64,000 nucleotides of DNA. It comes from Chromatiaceae bacterium (GTDB taxonomy: Bacteria > Pseudomonadota > Gammaproteobacteria > Chromatiales > Chromatiaceae). The position numbers and the translations under genes were made by a program. The stretch covers positions 90,219 to 154,218 of the forward strand of contig JALWWO010000020.1 in NCBI GenBank assembly GCA_027078745.1, written 5' to 3'. Each line of letters begins with the position of its first letter. The first letter of the stretch is position 1. Positions 1-8,797 of this stretch are shown here, in pieces. The notes under the pieces are model-generated. The model saw only the letters and a program-made list of their open reading frames with translations. It ran no database searches and was not told the DNA's origin.

Positions 1-1484
1 GAAAGGGTGGTTTGCAGTGCTTGAATCGACTGTTCTTTCTCCTGAAGCTGTTGTGCTCGTTGTGCAAGATCTGCATTCAGCGTCTGGATCGCTTGTTCCC
101 GCTCTGCAAGCTCCCTGCGCAGAGTTTGAATCTGTTCGTTGTATGCTTTGGTCTCTGCCTGTCTTTCTCGAAGCAGTTGCTGAATCTGGCGGCTGTGTTC
201 CCTCTGCAATGCCTCAATCCGTTCGATCTGCGCCTGTCTTAAGCGTTCGATCTCCGCATTCTTTTCCTCGGTGATCGCGAGGATCTGCCGATATTTTTCT
301 TCCTTGACCGTCGCGATCTCATGGAATTTTTCTTCCTTGATGGTGGCGGTATCTCGATACTTTTCTTCTTTGACAAGCGCTAGCTCCCGAGACTTTTCCT
401 CGATCAGCTGCCGGATTTCTCCTTGCCTTTGGGATTCTAGGGCGGCGATCTGCGCGTCCTTGCTTTCACTGAGCTGGCGCAGTTCCTGGGCCATTCGCTC
501 CGCCAAGGTTCGGTTCCGCTGCTCCCATTCCCTGGTGAGATCCCGTTCCACTTGCTGCAATCGCTGGTGATGTTGTTCACCTTGTTCTTGCAAGGCACGG
601 ACGAGGGCGAGCCGCTGATAGTGTCTTTGGCGCCGGTAGTTCTCTACCTCTAGGGAAGGAAAATGACAGCTTTGCAACAGGGCTTCCGCTGCTTTTTGAT
701 CCCAACTGGATCGGGAAAAGCGGAGCAACAAGCGGTAGAGTTCGGGGACTTGTGGGACTTGCTCCGGGTGTTCCAGCAGTTCTTCCAGGGTGGATTCCGA
801 ATGGCAGAGGCTGGGATCGATGAAGCCTTCGATAAATTTTCGAACCGAGCCCCGGCGCTGTTTGATCGCCTGTTCAGAAGGGGCCACGAAGCGCAGCAAC
901 CGTTCCATTTCCTGGGTGGGATGGCGCAGGAAATGGCCGTAATCGATCAGAATGCGTGCCTGATCCGATTGAACGAGAAATCGCAGTAAGAGCAGATTAT
1001 GACTGCGCCAGAGCAGCAATCCCTTCGTCAATTCAAAATGATTGCGCCGCGCTAAGGATTCCGCCACGTCCAAGGGATTGCGCAGGGCGACCACAAAGGA
1101 AACTGCTAGTTCCAATCGCTGGGCTGCCTCGACCCATAGGGGGAGCAAGAGGCAGAGGCGAGGATCCTTGAGGGCGAAGACCGTTCTTTTCTCCGTCTTC
1201 TCCGCCAACAGGTTGCGCATTTTTACCCGGATCACCCGCAGCGCGTTCTGATCCGTCGGGAGGTAGGGATAGAGGGTGGGAAAATCCCAAGCCATGTCCA
1301 CCAAGCCGAAGAGCTGCTCGTTCAGCGTGAAGACATCCCGATCTTCCCAAAAACCGGTGGGGTTGTCCGGTGCGGCATCGAGCAACCGTTTCCCCAGACT
1401 CGCGCCGCAGACCTGCACTGCCTTGGTGATCAGGCTGGTACCTGACCGATGCATGCCGAGGACAAAGACGAGCTTTTTGGGCAT
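1..1484 (-). CDS. Sulfotransferase-like protein with long C-terminal coiled coil (partial, runs off left edge)
   Basis: Open frame of 494 codons that continues past base 1. The ATG at 1484 is preceded by GAGGGA at Shine-Dalgarno distance. The N-terminus has a P-loop-like PAPS-binding motif (FVLGMHRSGTSLITKA, about residues 6-21) and a second sulfotransferase-type block with ALRNPLDVAESLARR near residue 135, which would bind the 3'-phosphate. After about residue 290 the protein turns into a very polar Glu/Gln/Arg/Lys coiled coil that fills the rest of the visible frame. Residues about 353-408 are an 11-residue repeat (KEEKYRDTATI, KEEKFHEIATV and relatives). Family knowledge: such proteins transfer sulfuryl groups from PAPS to sugars or other acceptors, and related ones often occur in surface-polysaccharide loci. 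The acceptor cannot be predicted. The C-terminal end, and any glycosyltransferase domain beyond it, lie outside the window. Confidence 0.8.
   Translation of the reverse strand, partial: MPKKLVFVLGMHRSGTSLITKAVQVCGASLGKRLLDAAPDNPTGFWEDRDVFTLNEQLFGLVDMAWDFPTLYPYLPTDQNALRVIRVKMRNLLAEKTEKRTVFALKDPRLCLLLPLWVEAAQRLELAVSFVVALRNPLDVAESLARRNHFELTKGLLLWRSHNLLLLRFLVQSDQARILIDYGHFLRHPTQEMERLLRFVAPSEQAIKQRRGSVRKFIEGFIDPSLCHSESTLEELLEHPEQVPQVPELYRLLLRFSRSSWDQKAAEALLQSCHFPSLEVENYRRQRHYQRLALVRALQEQGEQHHQRLQQVERDLTREWEQRNRTLAERMAQELRQLSESKDAQIAALESQRQGEIRQLIEEKSRELALVKEEKYRDTATIKEEKFHEIATVKEEKYRQILAITEEKNAEIERLRQAQIERIEALQREHSRQIQQLLRERQAETKAYNEQIQTLRRELAEREQAIQTLNADLAQRAQQLQEKEQSIQALQTTL
261..425 (-). repeat. 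Five-copy 33-bp tandem repeat inside the sulfotransferase coiled coil
   Basis: Copies begin near 261, 294, 327, 360 and 393, each opening with a variant of TTTTTCTTCCTTGA on the plus strand. The 33-bp period equals 11 codons, so the repeat stays in frame on the minus strand and encodes a hendecad (K/T-x-EEK pattern). The copies have diverged, so this is an old expansion. Confidence 0.8.
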
Positions 1485-1544
1485 GGTTTCCCTCTTCAAA
1501 GCGGAAAAGGGAATTATAGGGGATCTGGATGCCGGAAATGGCTG

Positions 1545-1581
1545 GGGAAAAAGGGGGGCGCCCAACCTGAGGGATTGGGCG
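1545..1581 (-). terminator. Rho-independent terminator after the VGIGT-type protein gene
   Basis: CGCCCAA (1559-1565) pairs with TTGGGCG (1575-1581) around a 9-nt loop. Reading the minus strand, the stem is followed by C6 then T6 (1547-1552). It lies just below the stop codon of the minus-strand gene ending at 1599 and separates it from the sulfotransferase gene. Confidence 0.75.
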
Positions 1582-1598
1582 TTTCCGTGGGAAGAGAA

Positions 1599-2297
1599 TC
1601 AGGGTTGAATCTTGGCCTTCAGAGCTTCGAGTTCTGCAGATTTTTCATCCAACCGTTTGGAAAGGGCATTCAAGCGCTCGTTCAACTGGGCGATGTAGAT
1701 ATGCGCCTTCTCCAATTCTTCCAACAGGGCAGTGCTGCGCGCCCCCAGGTCGATGGCCGCACGGCCCTGTTCATCATATTGTTCCGGTTCCACCGCAGGC
1801 AGGTGCTTATGCTTCCACATGAATTCCGCCTGCTCCTCGATAGTCTTCAGCGGATAACCGGGCTTGAAGACATAGTCCGCATGGAGGCTGGAGCCGCGCT
1901 GATAGATGGCGCCGTCTACATCTAATTTCCCTTTCGGATCCTGGGTGCCGATGCCGACTCTTCCTCCTCTCACTACCAGGGTATTTCGAATGGTGTCTGC
2001 TTGGCCTGGAAAGACTTGTAGGGGCGCATTGCCGCCTTGGAAAGGAGTGATCAAAAACGCACCCGTTGTGGCATTCTGCTGGAAATACCAATCATATTGC
2101 GCGGTGGCAGGGGCATCCGTTTCCACCTTAAAGCCGGCGCCACCGCCGTCCGCCCGCCGCAAATGGAGCAGGAAATCGGGGTTTGTCTGGCCGATCCCTA
2201 CCATGTTGTTCTTGATCGTCATCACTTCTTGGGCGCTCACAGCACTGCTGACGGCCAAGACTAAGGCGGCTAGAGAAGTGGAGAACCTTGTGTGCAT
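1599..2297 (-). CDS. Exported VGIGT-repeat (tail-fibre-like) protein
   Basis: 232 residues. A signal peptide is clear (hydrophobic run, cleavage probably after AVSAQ, about residue 23). The mature part has two copies of a VGIG(T/Q)xxP motif (MVGIGQTNPDFLLHLR near residue 32 and VGIGTQDPKGKLDVDGAIYQ near residue 114), a pattern common in secreted or tail-fibre-like proteins of Bacteroidetes and other groups. It is followed by a YVFKPGYPLKTIEE...KHKHLPAV segment of the kind that usually precedes a trimerisation region. The last 45 residues are a coiled coil (ELEKAHIYIAQLNERL). No C-terminal S74 intramolecular-chaperone catalytic motif is visible. Divergent from the secreted-protein gene at 2473; a shared surface role is inference. 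Confidence 0.65.
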   Translation of the reverse strand: MHTRFSTSLAALVLAVSSAVSAQEVMTIKNNMVGIGQTNPDFLLHLRRADGGGAGFKVETDAPATAQYDWYFQQNATTGAFLITPFQGGNAPLQVFPGQADTIRNTLVVRGGRVGIGTQDPKGKLDVDGAIYQRGSSLHADYVFKPGYPLKTIEEQAEFMWKHKHLPAVEPEQYDEQGRAAIDLGARSTALLEELEKAHIYIAQLNERLNALSKRLDEKSAELEALKAKIQP

Positions 2298-2349
2298 CTG
2301 TTGGACCTCGCTGATCGATAGGGATTTTCACCCAATCCCGATAAAGAAC

Positions 2350-2377
2350 TTAGCAGATTCTTATTAAAGGATATAGT
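2350..2377 (+). promoter_or_regulatory. Candidate sigma-70 promoter for the 2473 gene
   Basis: TTAGCA (2350-2355), 16-nt spacer, TATAGT (2372-2377), about 95 nt before the start codon, in an AT-rich stretch that stands out from the GC-rich flanks. The -35 is poor, so this is only a candidate. Confidence 0.35.
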
Positions 2378-2472
2378 ATGGAAGTCAGGAAGGGGAGAAA
2401 ATTCTTCCCGTGCGGAATCGGCTTCCGGACATCAAGTGACGTACAAATTCTTAGCGTGAGAGGTTAGTAGCA

Positions 2473-3885
2473 ATGAGCAGACCTTCTTTTCCATCCATCC
2501 GCACCTTGGTGCTGGCAGCCAGCAGTTTTTCTGCAAGTCCGCTCGCAGCGGACTTGCAAGGACCTGTGACGGTTTCTCCGGGGGATGCTGTACGACCGGT
2601 GCAGGTAGAAACCAATTGTCCCACCTTCAGTTGGTCTGGCGTAGAGGGGGCTGACAACTATCAGATTGCCATCTACGAGCTATCCGGCGATGAAGGTACG
2701 TTAGAACTAGATCCCAGCGCCCGGATTCGGGATCGGATTTTACCCGGAGCAGCGACGAGTTGGACCCCCTCCGGGCCGGATTGTCTGCCAGATCGAAGGC
2801 GGTTCGCCTGGTCCATCCGCGTGGCAGGCGAGGAATACGGTTGGTCCAGTCCCCTGCAATTCTCTGTCAACACGGCTGGTCGGGTTCAAGCCCTGCGCGA
2901 GGCTTTGCGCACTGTGCTCGGGGAGTTGGTCGCGGCGGGGATGCTGAGCGATCGCACGGCAACCGAACTCCAACAGGAGCTCCGCCAAAGCACGGATACC
3001 GCGCATCCGATCATCACAGAATCCCCCGCTATCTCCCAGAGGGCGGAAGCAGCCCTCGACGAGTCCGCAGCAACGCCGGAGGCAGCTGACAAGGAAGCGT
3101 TGCCGACAGGCAATGTGTTCAATCTGTACGGAAACACTACGGACTCTGCGATTTCTCTGAACCCAAACGACTATTGGTATGGGGATTCTGGATCACAGAT
3201 CAGCCTCTATGATGACGATGGCAACGAAACCATCGTATTGGATAGCCAGAACGGGAGTTCCAAAGAGATGGGGGCTTGGATGAATTTGTACCACATGGAC
3301 GGGACCACTCTCCAAACAGGCATCATGCTGTCAGCTTCGAGCGGCAGCGGGGGGGGCGCTTATATCAACCTCATGAAGCACAATGGCAGTACGAGCATTC
3401 AACTCTATGCGGATACAGGCAGCGGCTATTCTCGGATCACCACCGATGAGTTGGAGATCAAGGGGGGTGCGGACATTGCCGAGCGCTTCCAGATCCAAGG
3501 CGACCAGCCCCCGAAGCCCGGGTTGGTGGTAGTGATCGATCCCACAGGCAATGGGGATCTGAAGATCGCTTCCAGCGCCTATGAACGGGGTGTCATCGGC
3601 GTTATCAGCGGGGCAGGGGGTCTTCGGCCTGGAGTACACCTCGGTCAGCGAAACACCGCAGCAGCGGGTACTTATCCGGTCGCCCTCAGCGGACGGGTCT
3701 ATGTGTGGGCGGATGCCAGCGAGCACCCGATTCATCCGGGGGATCTTTTGACCACCGCGAACCGACCGGGCTATGCCATGCGCGCCTCGGATCCAAAGCG
3801 CGCCCAAGGTGCCGTGCTCGGCAAGGCCATGACGAGCTTGGAATCGGGACAAGGGCTAGTGCTGACCCTGGTCTCCCTGCAGTGA
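2473..3885 (+). CDS. Secreted protein with fibronectin-like N-terminus and GGADIAERF-type C-terminal module
   Basis: 470 residues. An N-terminal signal peptide ends near SPLAA (residue 26). Residues about 30-130 have the look of a Fn3-like beta-sandwich (CPTFSWSGVEGADNYQIAIYE ... FAWSIRVAGEEYGWSSP). A short helical linker follows, then a low-complexity Gly/Ser/Asn/Asp beta-rich stretch (residues about 220-320). The C-terminal 140 residues start at IKGGADIAERF and contain VVVIDP, GVISGAGGLRPGVHLGQ, VALSGRVYVWADAS, HPGDLLTT and GKAMTSLESGQGLVLTLVSLQ. I have seen this C-terminal module in secreted proteins of several phyla but know no established function. Ten bases separate it from the protease gene downstream, so the two are probably cotranscribed. 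Confidence 0.65.
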   Translation: MSRPSFPSIRTLVLAASSFSASPLAADLQGPVTVSPGDAVRPVQVETNCPTFSWSGVEGADNYQIAIYELSGDEGTLELDPSARIRDRILPGAATSWTPSGPDCLPDRRRFAWSIRVAGEEYGWSSPLQFSVNTAGRVQALREALRTVLGELVAAGMLSDRTATELQQELRQSTDTAHPIITESPAISQRAEAALDESAATPEAADKEALPTGNVFNLYGNTTDSAISLNPNDYWYGDSGSQISLYDDDGNETIVLDSQNGSSKEMGAWMNLYHMDGTTLQTGIMLSASSGSGGGAYINLMKHNGSTSIQLYADTGSGYSRITTDELEIKGGADIAERFQIQGDQPPKPGLVVVIDPTGNGDLKIASSAYERGVIGVISGAGGLRPGVHLGQRNTAAAGTYPVALSGRVYVWADASEHPIHPGDLLTTANRPGYAMRASDPKRAQGAVLGKAMTSLESGQGLVLTLVSLQ

Positions 3886-3895
3886 GGCATGGATC

Positions 3896-5263
3896 ATGAA
3901 AAGCAACTCCTCCTTTCTCTGGGTGCTGATCGGCCTGGGCGGGGCGCTGGCCGCCCAAGCTCAAAGCCCAGTGCCCTATCATCGGCAGCCCTATGCTCTG
4001 CACAGTGGCTATCAATCGAATCTAGGCACCCGAGAGCAAGCCCAACCCTTAGAGGAAATCGTGCAAGCCCCGCCGGGCACCCCTTGGATGCGGGTGCACT
4101 TCGGGGATTACAACCTGGGCGCGAACAGCTATCTCCACATCACTTCCTTGATGGATGGTGCAACCCAACGTTTGGATCAAGCTGCATTGCGGCGCTGGCG
4201 CAGTGCGAGCGCCTACTTTAACGGGGATCGCCTGCGCCTAGAACTCTATGTGGCACCTGGAGATCGGGATGTCTTCTATCGGATCGATCAAATTACGGTA
4301 GGAGAGTATCGCAGTGATGCGCAGCCGGAAACTCAAGCCGGCGGGCCAGAGAGCCAATGCGGGAGCACCGATGATCGAGTACCTTCCGATGATCCGGCGG
4401 TGGGGCGGCTCATGCCGGTAGGCTGTACGGGCTGGATCGTTTCCAACGGAGCGATTTTAACCGCTGGTCATTGCATCGGTTCCTCGACAGACACCTTGCA
4501 ATTCAATGTGCCCGATTCCCTCGCTGATGGAACGCCCCAGAACCCGCCTCCCGAGGACCAGTATCCCATCGAATCCACCGCGGATATAGATTGGGCTAAC
4601 GATGGAATAGGCAATGACTGGGCAGTGTTTGAAACCTTTTCCAATACGGAAACGGGGCTCAGCCCGGTTCAAGCTCAGCAAGCTTTTTATCGCCTATCCA
4701 AGGATGAATACTCTTACACCAGCACAGTGCGAGTTACAGGCTATGGGGTCGATACCGGCACCAGAAATCAAACCCAACAGACCCATACCGGGGATTTTCT
4801 CGGGGAAACGACTGCCGATACCACTCATATCTATCTGGAATATCTCGTGGATACAGAAGGCGGCAATTCTGGCAGTCCGGTGATCGTGGATGAGCCTTAT
4901 CCGGGTTGGCCTTCGCTCACGCTGGGCATTCACACCAACGGAGGCTGTAATCCACCGAATACGGGGAATCTAGGCACCAGCTTCAACAACAGCGGCCTGG
5001 AAGCCGCGATTCAGGACTTCCCGGGCACCAATGTCATCTATGTGGATAAGGATCATTTCGATTGGATCTCAGAAGATGGTTCGGTACTGCGTCCTTATGG
5101 GACTTTCGACCAGGGGGTTTCCCGAGCAGCATCTACCTCCGGCACACCGACTCTTTCCGTGGTCAAAGGCACCTATGATGAGATCGATCCCACGGGAAGT
5201 TCGTTGGTGATCAAAGATCCCATGTGGATCAAGGCGCCGGTGGGCACGGTGCTCATCCGTTGA
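3896..5263 (+). CDS. Secreted trypsin/V8-like serine protease
   Basis: 455 residues with an N-terminal signal peptide (cleavage near AAQAQ, residue 23). The S1-family triad is visible: His in GAILTAGHCIG (about residue 189), Asp in GNDWAVFE (about 243) and Ser in EGGNSGSPVI (about 325). The fold resembles glutamyl endopeptidase/V8-type proteases, with a pro-like N-terminal beta domain (residues 25-140). The last 80 residues (VIYVDKDHFDW ... SVVKGTYDEI) look like the beginning of a right-handed beta-helix, perhaps a truncated surface-binding domain. It follows the secreted protein at 2473 in one unit closed by a terminator. The substrate is unknown. Confidence 0.8.
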   Translation: MKSNSSFLWVLIGLGGALAAQAQSPVPYHRQPYALHSGYQSNLGTREQAQPLEEIVQAPPGTPWMRVHFGDYNLGANSYLHITSLMDGATQRLDQAALRRWRSASAYFNGDRLRLELYVAPGDRDVFYRIDQITVGEYRSDAQPETQAGGPESQCGSTDDRVPSDDPAVGRLMPVGCTGWIVSNGAILTAGHCIGSSTDTLQFNVPDSLADGTPQNPPPEDQYPIESTADIDWANDGIGNDWAVFETFSNTETGLSPVQAQQAFYRLSKDEYSYTSTVRVTGYGVDTGTRNQTQQTHTGDFLGETTADTTHIYLEYLVDTEGGNSGSPVIVDEPYPGWPSLTLGIHTNGGCNPPNTGNLGTSFNNSGLEAAIQDFPGTNVIYVDKDHFDWISEDGSVLRPYGTFDQGVSRAASTSGTPTLSVVKGTYDEIDPTGSSLVIKDPMWIKAPVGTVLIR

Positions 5264-5264
5264 A

Positions 5265-5289
5265 AAAAGCCCGCAGAAGGCGGGCTTTT
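5265..5289. terminator. Bidirectional Rho-independent terminator
   Basis: AAAAGCCCGC (5265-5274) pairs perfectly with GCGGGCTTTT (5280-5289) around a 5-nt loop, with A/T tails suited to both strands. It sits between the convergent protease and YbjN-domain genes. Confidence 0.9.
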
Positions 5290-5308
5290 CTAACCTATGG
5301 GGATCGAA

Positions 5309-5779
5309 CTAACCCTCTATTTGTTCGATCGCCTCGCTCGGGGGTATATCGGAATAGATCACTTTCATGATCCCGGGGAAATATCGGTCCGTAGTAAGGA
5401 CATTGGTATAGACCAGATGCTTTACCATCGCTTCGTCGAGGTGACTATCCCGGACAACCGCGCTGGTTCTATAACGAATTTCTCCATCGAAATAATCCAT
5501 TTCAAAATTGCCTAGAATCAAGCCATAATTCGCACGGGTCAAGTACTCAGCCATTGCAGCCCGCTTCTCAGAAGGAACATTTGCACCTAGTACTGAATAG
5601 AATAAAAACTGCTCCCGTTCTTCTTTGGTCTGTGCATAACAGTTCCAAGCTCCGTTCTCCCCCTGAAATCCTAGTTTGATGATATTTCCATCCAGCAACT
5701 GATATTTCCAACCATCGTTATCAAAAAATCTTACAACCACATCCAGGATGCTGTGATTATTACCAAACAAAGGACTCAT
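5309..5779 (-). CDS. YbjN domain-containing protein
   Basis: 156 residues from the ATG at 5779, chosen because AGGAG lies 8 nt upstream; an in-frame ATG at 5812 has no ribosome site. The sequence has the YbjN pattern: a hydrophobic opening (ILDVVVRFFDNDGWKYQLLD), a central strand region (LGFQGENGAWNCYAQT), then helices ending in a conserved RANYGLILGNFEMDYFDGEIRYRT segment. The fold resembles type III secretion chaperones; YbjN of E. coli has been linked to motility and stress, but this family is diverse and no role can be assigned. Local base composition is noticeably more AT-rich than the flanking genes, which hints at separate acquisition. Confidence 0.75.
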   Translation of the reverse strand: MSPLFGNNHSILDVVVRFFDNDGWKYQLLDGNIIKLGFQGENGAWNCYAQTKEEREQFLFYSVLGANVPSEKRAAMAEYLTRANYGLILGNFEMDYFDGEIRYRTSAVVRDSHLDEAMVKHLVYTNVLTTDRYFPGIMKVIYSDIPPSEAIEQIEG

Positions 5780-5871
5780 GCAAGATTCTCCTGTATAGTT
5801 TAATTGGAACATAGTTTAGAATATCATCGGTTTCCAATAAGGTTTTTTAAGGATACAATATGAATAACTGA

Positions 5872-7854
5872 TTAAACTCTCTTAGTATGCTTCCGGATCT
5901 CCTGCAATTGCTTCCGCAGCCAGTTGATCTGAAGGGCATCGGCTTTGAGCGTACCGTAGCGGAGGCGGGCATAGTGTTCTACAAAGGCCTGTACCGAGGG
6001 GCCGAGTTCGGGGCAATGGCGGGCAACTCGGCGACCGTAGTCCAGCGGGCCTTCTGCGGCATTCGGTTCAATCCCTCGGCGGTGGAGAAAGGCGCGCAGT
6101 TTTTCATAGAGTTGTTGCACCTGCTCTTTGGGCAAGCGGCGCTGATTTCGAAGCAGGTACAGGAGCAGCCCCCCCAATCCCATCGCACCCAGCACCAAGA
6201 ACAATACCAAGCCATAGGTGCCGAGCGCACCCAATCCGAGCTCCTCGAGCCATCGGCGCTGATCCTCAGCCTTTAAGCCGATGATCCAACGGTTCCAACT
6301 CGCATCGACGGCATCCGCCAGCAGCTGGAGGCGGTGGAACAGGGTCTGAGTCGCCGCCGGATCTCGAAAGCGTCGGGGCGCACTGGCAGCTAACTGGCTG
6401 AGCCAGTCCGCTCGCTCCACCCGTTCCGGCGGGATGACCGCCGTGGGGTCCACCCGCGTCCAGCCCCGATCCCCCAGCCAGACTTCCACCCAAGCATGGG
6501 CATCCGATTGGCGCACGATGAGATGACCGCTCAATGGATTGATCTCCCCGCCAAAGTAGCCGAGCACGACCCGAGCAGGCACGCCGCCCAATCGCATGAG
6601 CAGGGCGAAGCTGCTGGCATAGTGCTCACAAAAACCTTGTTTAGTCTCGAATAGAAATCGGTCCAAGGGTCTCGCACCCAGGGGCGGCGGGCGCAAACTG
6701 TAGTAGAAGGGTTCCCGACGGAAATAATCCAAGCCTCGCTGCACCAAAGCTTCTGGCGTGGGTGCGCGTTTCCTCCAGCTGGCCACCAGGGCCTTCATGC
6801 GGTCCGTCACCGCAGGCACTTGCAAGGCTGCTTCCGCTTCTTCGAGAGAAAGCCCGGTGGTTCGATAACCCAGCACGGAGGTCAGTTCATAGGCCCGAAG
6901 TTGGTTCAATGGGTTCGCTGCGAGGACTTGGAAATCTCGGGTGATCCGCGCGTCGCTTGCACTCACTGCCACAGGCAGATCCAAGGCGAAGAGCGTGCGG
7001 CGGCCGGTGGGTTCCAGAAATACGCGATAGTCCACCGTGCGTTCCGCCCGCAGAATCGGCATTGGCGCTGCTTCATTGCCCGCAGGTGGGCTTGGGGTCC
7101 AGCGCCGACCGTTCGTATGCCAGAGCACTGGCCCCCGCCAGTACCGCACCTTTTCCGGGGGGATTTCGCCGGAAAACTGCACCCGAAAGGCAAGGGCGTC
7201 ATCTAGAACCAGTTCCCGCACATTGCCCAGTTCCAACCAAGGCTTGATGCCGGTCTTCCCCTGATGTTCCACGGGCAACCGTTCCCATAGGGGGGATTCC
7301 AAACGGGGAAAGAATAGGAACAGCAGCACTGCCAGAGGGAAGGCTTGGAGGCCGAGGCGGAGGATGAGACGCAGGGCTTGGGCAGCCGAAGGTTGATCTT
7401 CTCCATAGGGCAGAGCGAAGCGGGCTAGGTTTAGCAACAGGATGGGCAGGTAAAAGAAGGCGATCTGCATGGACTGATCGAACAGGAAGACGACGACGAT
7501 CAGCAGGCAGAGCAATAGGCCCAACAGATGAAAATCCCGCTGCGTCCGGCTCTCCAACAGCTTCAAGGCCAGCAGCAGCACCAACAGGGCGGTGCCCCCC
7601 GATTGCCCCACTAAGCTGTGATGGCTGCGATATACGAGAATAATCATCCCCAAGAGCAACAGCCCGCGCAGCCAAGGGCCAGGCTTTCGGGCAGTCCAGC
7701 GATGGGCGGCGAGATTCAACAGGATCAGGGCGTAGAAGCTCAGGCTGATGGCCGGCGCGAGCTGGGCGATCAGGGGCAGATAGGCAAGAGCATAGAGCAG
7801 GCTCAGAGCGGGAATCGGTTGCATCCAATACAAGACGCGCTTTTGATCAGGCAT
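5872..7854 (-). CDS. tgpA: TgpA-type membrane transglutaminase (DUF3488 + transglutaminase core + DUF4129)
   Basis: 660 residues from ATG 7854, whose ATGCCTGA overlaps the stop of the DUF58 gene by 8 nt; a longer frame upstream is only the DUF58 gene in another phase. The N-terminal third has several membrane segments, followed by a periplasmic transglutaminase core: Cys near 409 (GFCEHYASSFALLMR), His near 451 (DAHAWVEVWLGDRGW) and Asp near 469 (RVDPT). One more membrane segment near residue 550 (LGTYGLVLFLVLGAMGLGGL) leads to a cytoplasmic DUF4129-like tail. TgpA is essential in Pseudomonas aeruginosa and suspected to act on the cell envelope. The usual partner DUF58 is present; the MoxR ATPase that often starts such operons is not in this window. 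Confidence 0.88.
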   Translation of the reverse strand: MPDQKRVLYWMQPIPALSLLYALAYLPLIAQLAPAISLSFYALILLNLAAHRWTARKPGPWLRGLLLLGMIILVYRSHHSLVGQSGGTALLVLLLALKLLESRTQRDFHLLGLLLCLLIVVVFLFDQSMQIAFFYLPILLLNLARFALPYGEDQPSAAQALRLILRLGLQAFPLAVLLFLFFPRLESPLWERLPVEHQGKTGIKPWLELGNVRELVLDDALAFRVQFSGEIPPEKVRYWRGPVLWHTNGRRWTPSPPAGNEAAPMPILRAERTVDYRVFLEPTGRRTLFALDLPVAVSASDARITRDFQVLAANPLNQLRAYELTSVLGYRTTGLSLEEAEAALQVPAVTDRMKALVASWRKRAPTPEALVQRGLDYFRREPFYYSLRPPPLGARPLDRFLFETKQGFCEHYASSFALLMRLGGVPARVVLGYFGGEINPLSGHLIVRQSDAHAWVEVWLGDRGWTRVDPTAVIPPERVERADWLSQLAASAPRRFRDPAATQTLFHRLQLLADAVDASWNRWIIGLKAEDQRRWLEELGLGALGTYGLVLFLVLGAMGLGGLLLYLLRNQRRLPKEQVQQLYEKLRAFLHRRGIEPNAAEGPLDYGRRVARHCPELGPSVQAFVEHYARLRYGTLKADALQINWLRKQLQEIRKHTKRV

Positions 7855-8797
7855 GGCGGGCGAGGGCCTCCAAACAGCGCTGTTGATGAGCGATGCCCTG
7901 CCCCAAGGGGATCTGCTGTTCGGGCAAGCGCAGGCCGAAGCGCTGGCCCAGCTGATGGGCATCCAGCACTTGGCGGCACAGCCAGCGCAAGCGCCTTTCT
8001 GGATCTGCGGGTGGCAGCTGATCCCAATCCAGCCAGATCTGATCAGCCCGTTCCCCACCGAACTGTTTGACGACCAAGCCGCGCGCCCGACTCAAGGCCT
8101 TCCAGTCCAAACGGCGGGGGGAATCTCCCGGGCGATAGGGGCGCAAGCCGAGAAAATCATCCGCTCCTCGGCCCTGATCCTCCCCCGGCTGATGCAGACC
8201 GCCGGGCACGGGGTGCGGCAGGGGTGCCCAAGCGGCGGGCTTGGGATAGATCAGGGTTTCCGCTGCGGAATCGAGGTAGCACCAGGCCCGGAAGAATCCC
8301 AAGGGATAATGGCTTTCCAACCGCACCCGACCCAAACGGAGCACCCCCCGCGGTTCTCCGGGGAACCACAGGTGCAGGCTCGTTTCCGACCGAGGGGGCA
8401 GGGAGACCTGAGCGGGTGCCACTGCGCCGGATGCCTGAGCCTGCAGGGCGATTTTGGCCCGGGCCGTGGAATTGCGCAGGTGCAGGACAAAGCGGGCCCG
8501 CTCCCCACAGAAAACGGGCGGCCCCCCCTGCACAGCCACTTGCAAACCCAGGAGATTGAGCCAGGTGTGATAGAGGGAAACCAACAGCATGGAGAGGGGG
8601 AAGAAGGTGAAGAACAGGCCCAGATTGTTCTGATAATTCAGGGCGCCCAGCAGCATCACCAGCAGAACGCCGAAGAAGGCCAGGCCGGACCCGGTGGGCA
8701 AAATGTAAATCGACCGCTGGGACAGGGTGACCGGCTCGGCATCGACAGGGATGCCCCGCGCGATCTGCGGTAGCCAGCTGGGACGATTCCGCCGCAT
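7847..8797 (-). CDS. DUF58 domain-containing membrane protein
   Basis: 316 residues. Two membrane segments near residues 35-85 (GLAFFGVLLVMLLGALNYQ and FFTFFPLSMLLVSLYH) are followed by a beta-rich region and the diagnostic DUF58 block (DDFLGLRPYRPGDSPRRLDW, about residues 215-234). DUF58 proteins usually form an operon with MoxR AAA+ ATPases and transglutaminase-like proteins; here the transglutaminase follows with an 8-nt overlap. The start codon directly follows the amgK stop (TAGATG), so translation is probably coupled. The tail after the DUF58 block is shorter than in vWA-bearing relatives. Confidence 0.88.
   Translation of the reverse strand: MRRNRPSWLPQIARGIPVDAEPVTLSQRSIYILPTGSGLAFFGVLLVMLLGALNYQNNLGLFFTFFPLSMLLVSLYHTWLNLLGLQVAVQGGPPVFCGERARFVLHLRNSTARAKIALQAQASGAVAPAQVSLPPRSETSLHLWFPGEPRGVLRLGRVRLESHYPLGFFRAWCYLDSAAETLIYPKPAAWAPLPHPVPGGLHQPGEDQGRGADDFLGLRPYRPGDSPRRLDWKALSRARGLVVKQFGGERADQIWLDWDQLPPADPERRLRWLCRQVLDAHQLGQRFGLRLPEQQIPLGQGIAHQQRCLEALARHA

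Noticed and set aside
7855-8058. N-terminal extension of the transglutaminase gene
   Set aside because: It is the DUF58 gene read in another phase; ATG 7854 gives the usual 8-nt overlap.
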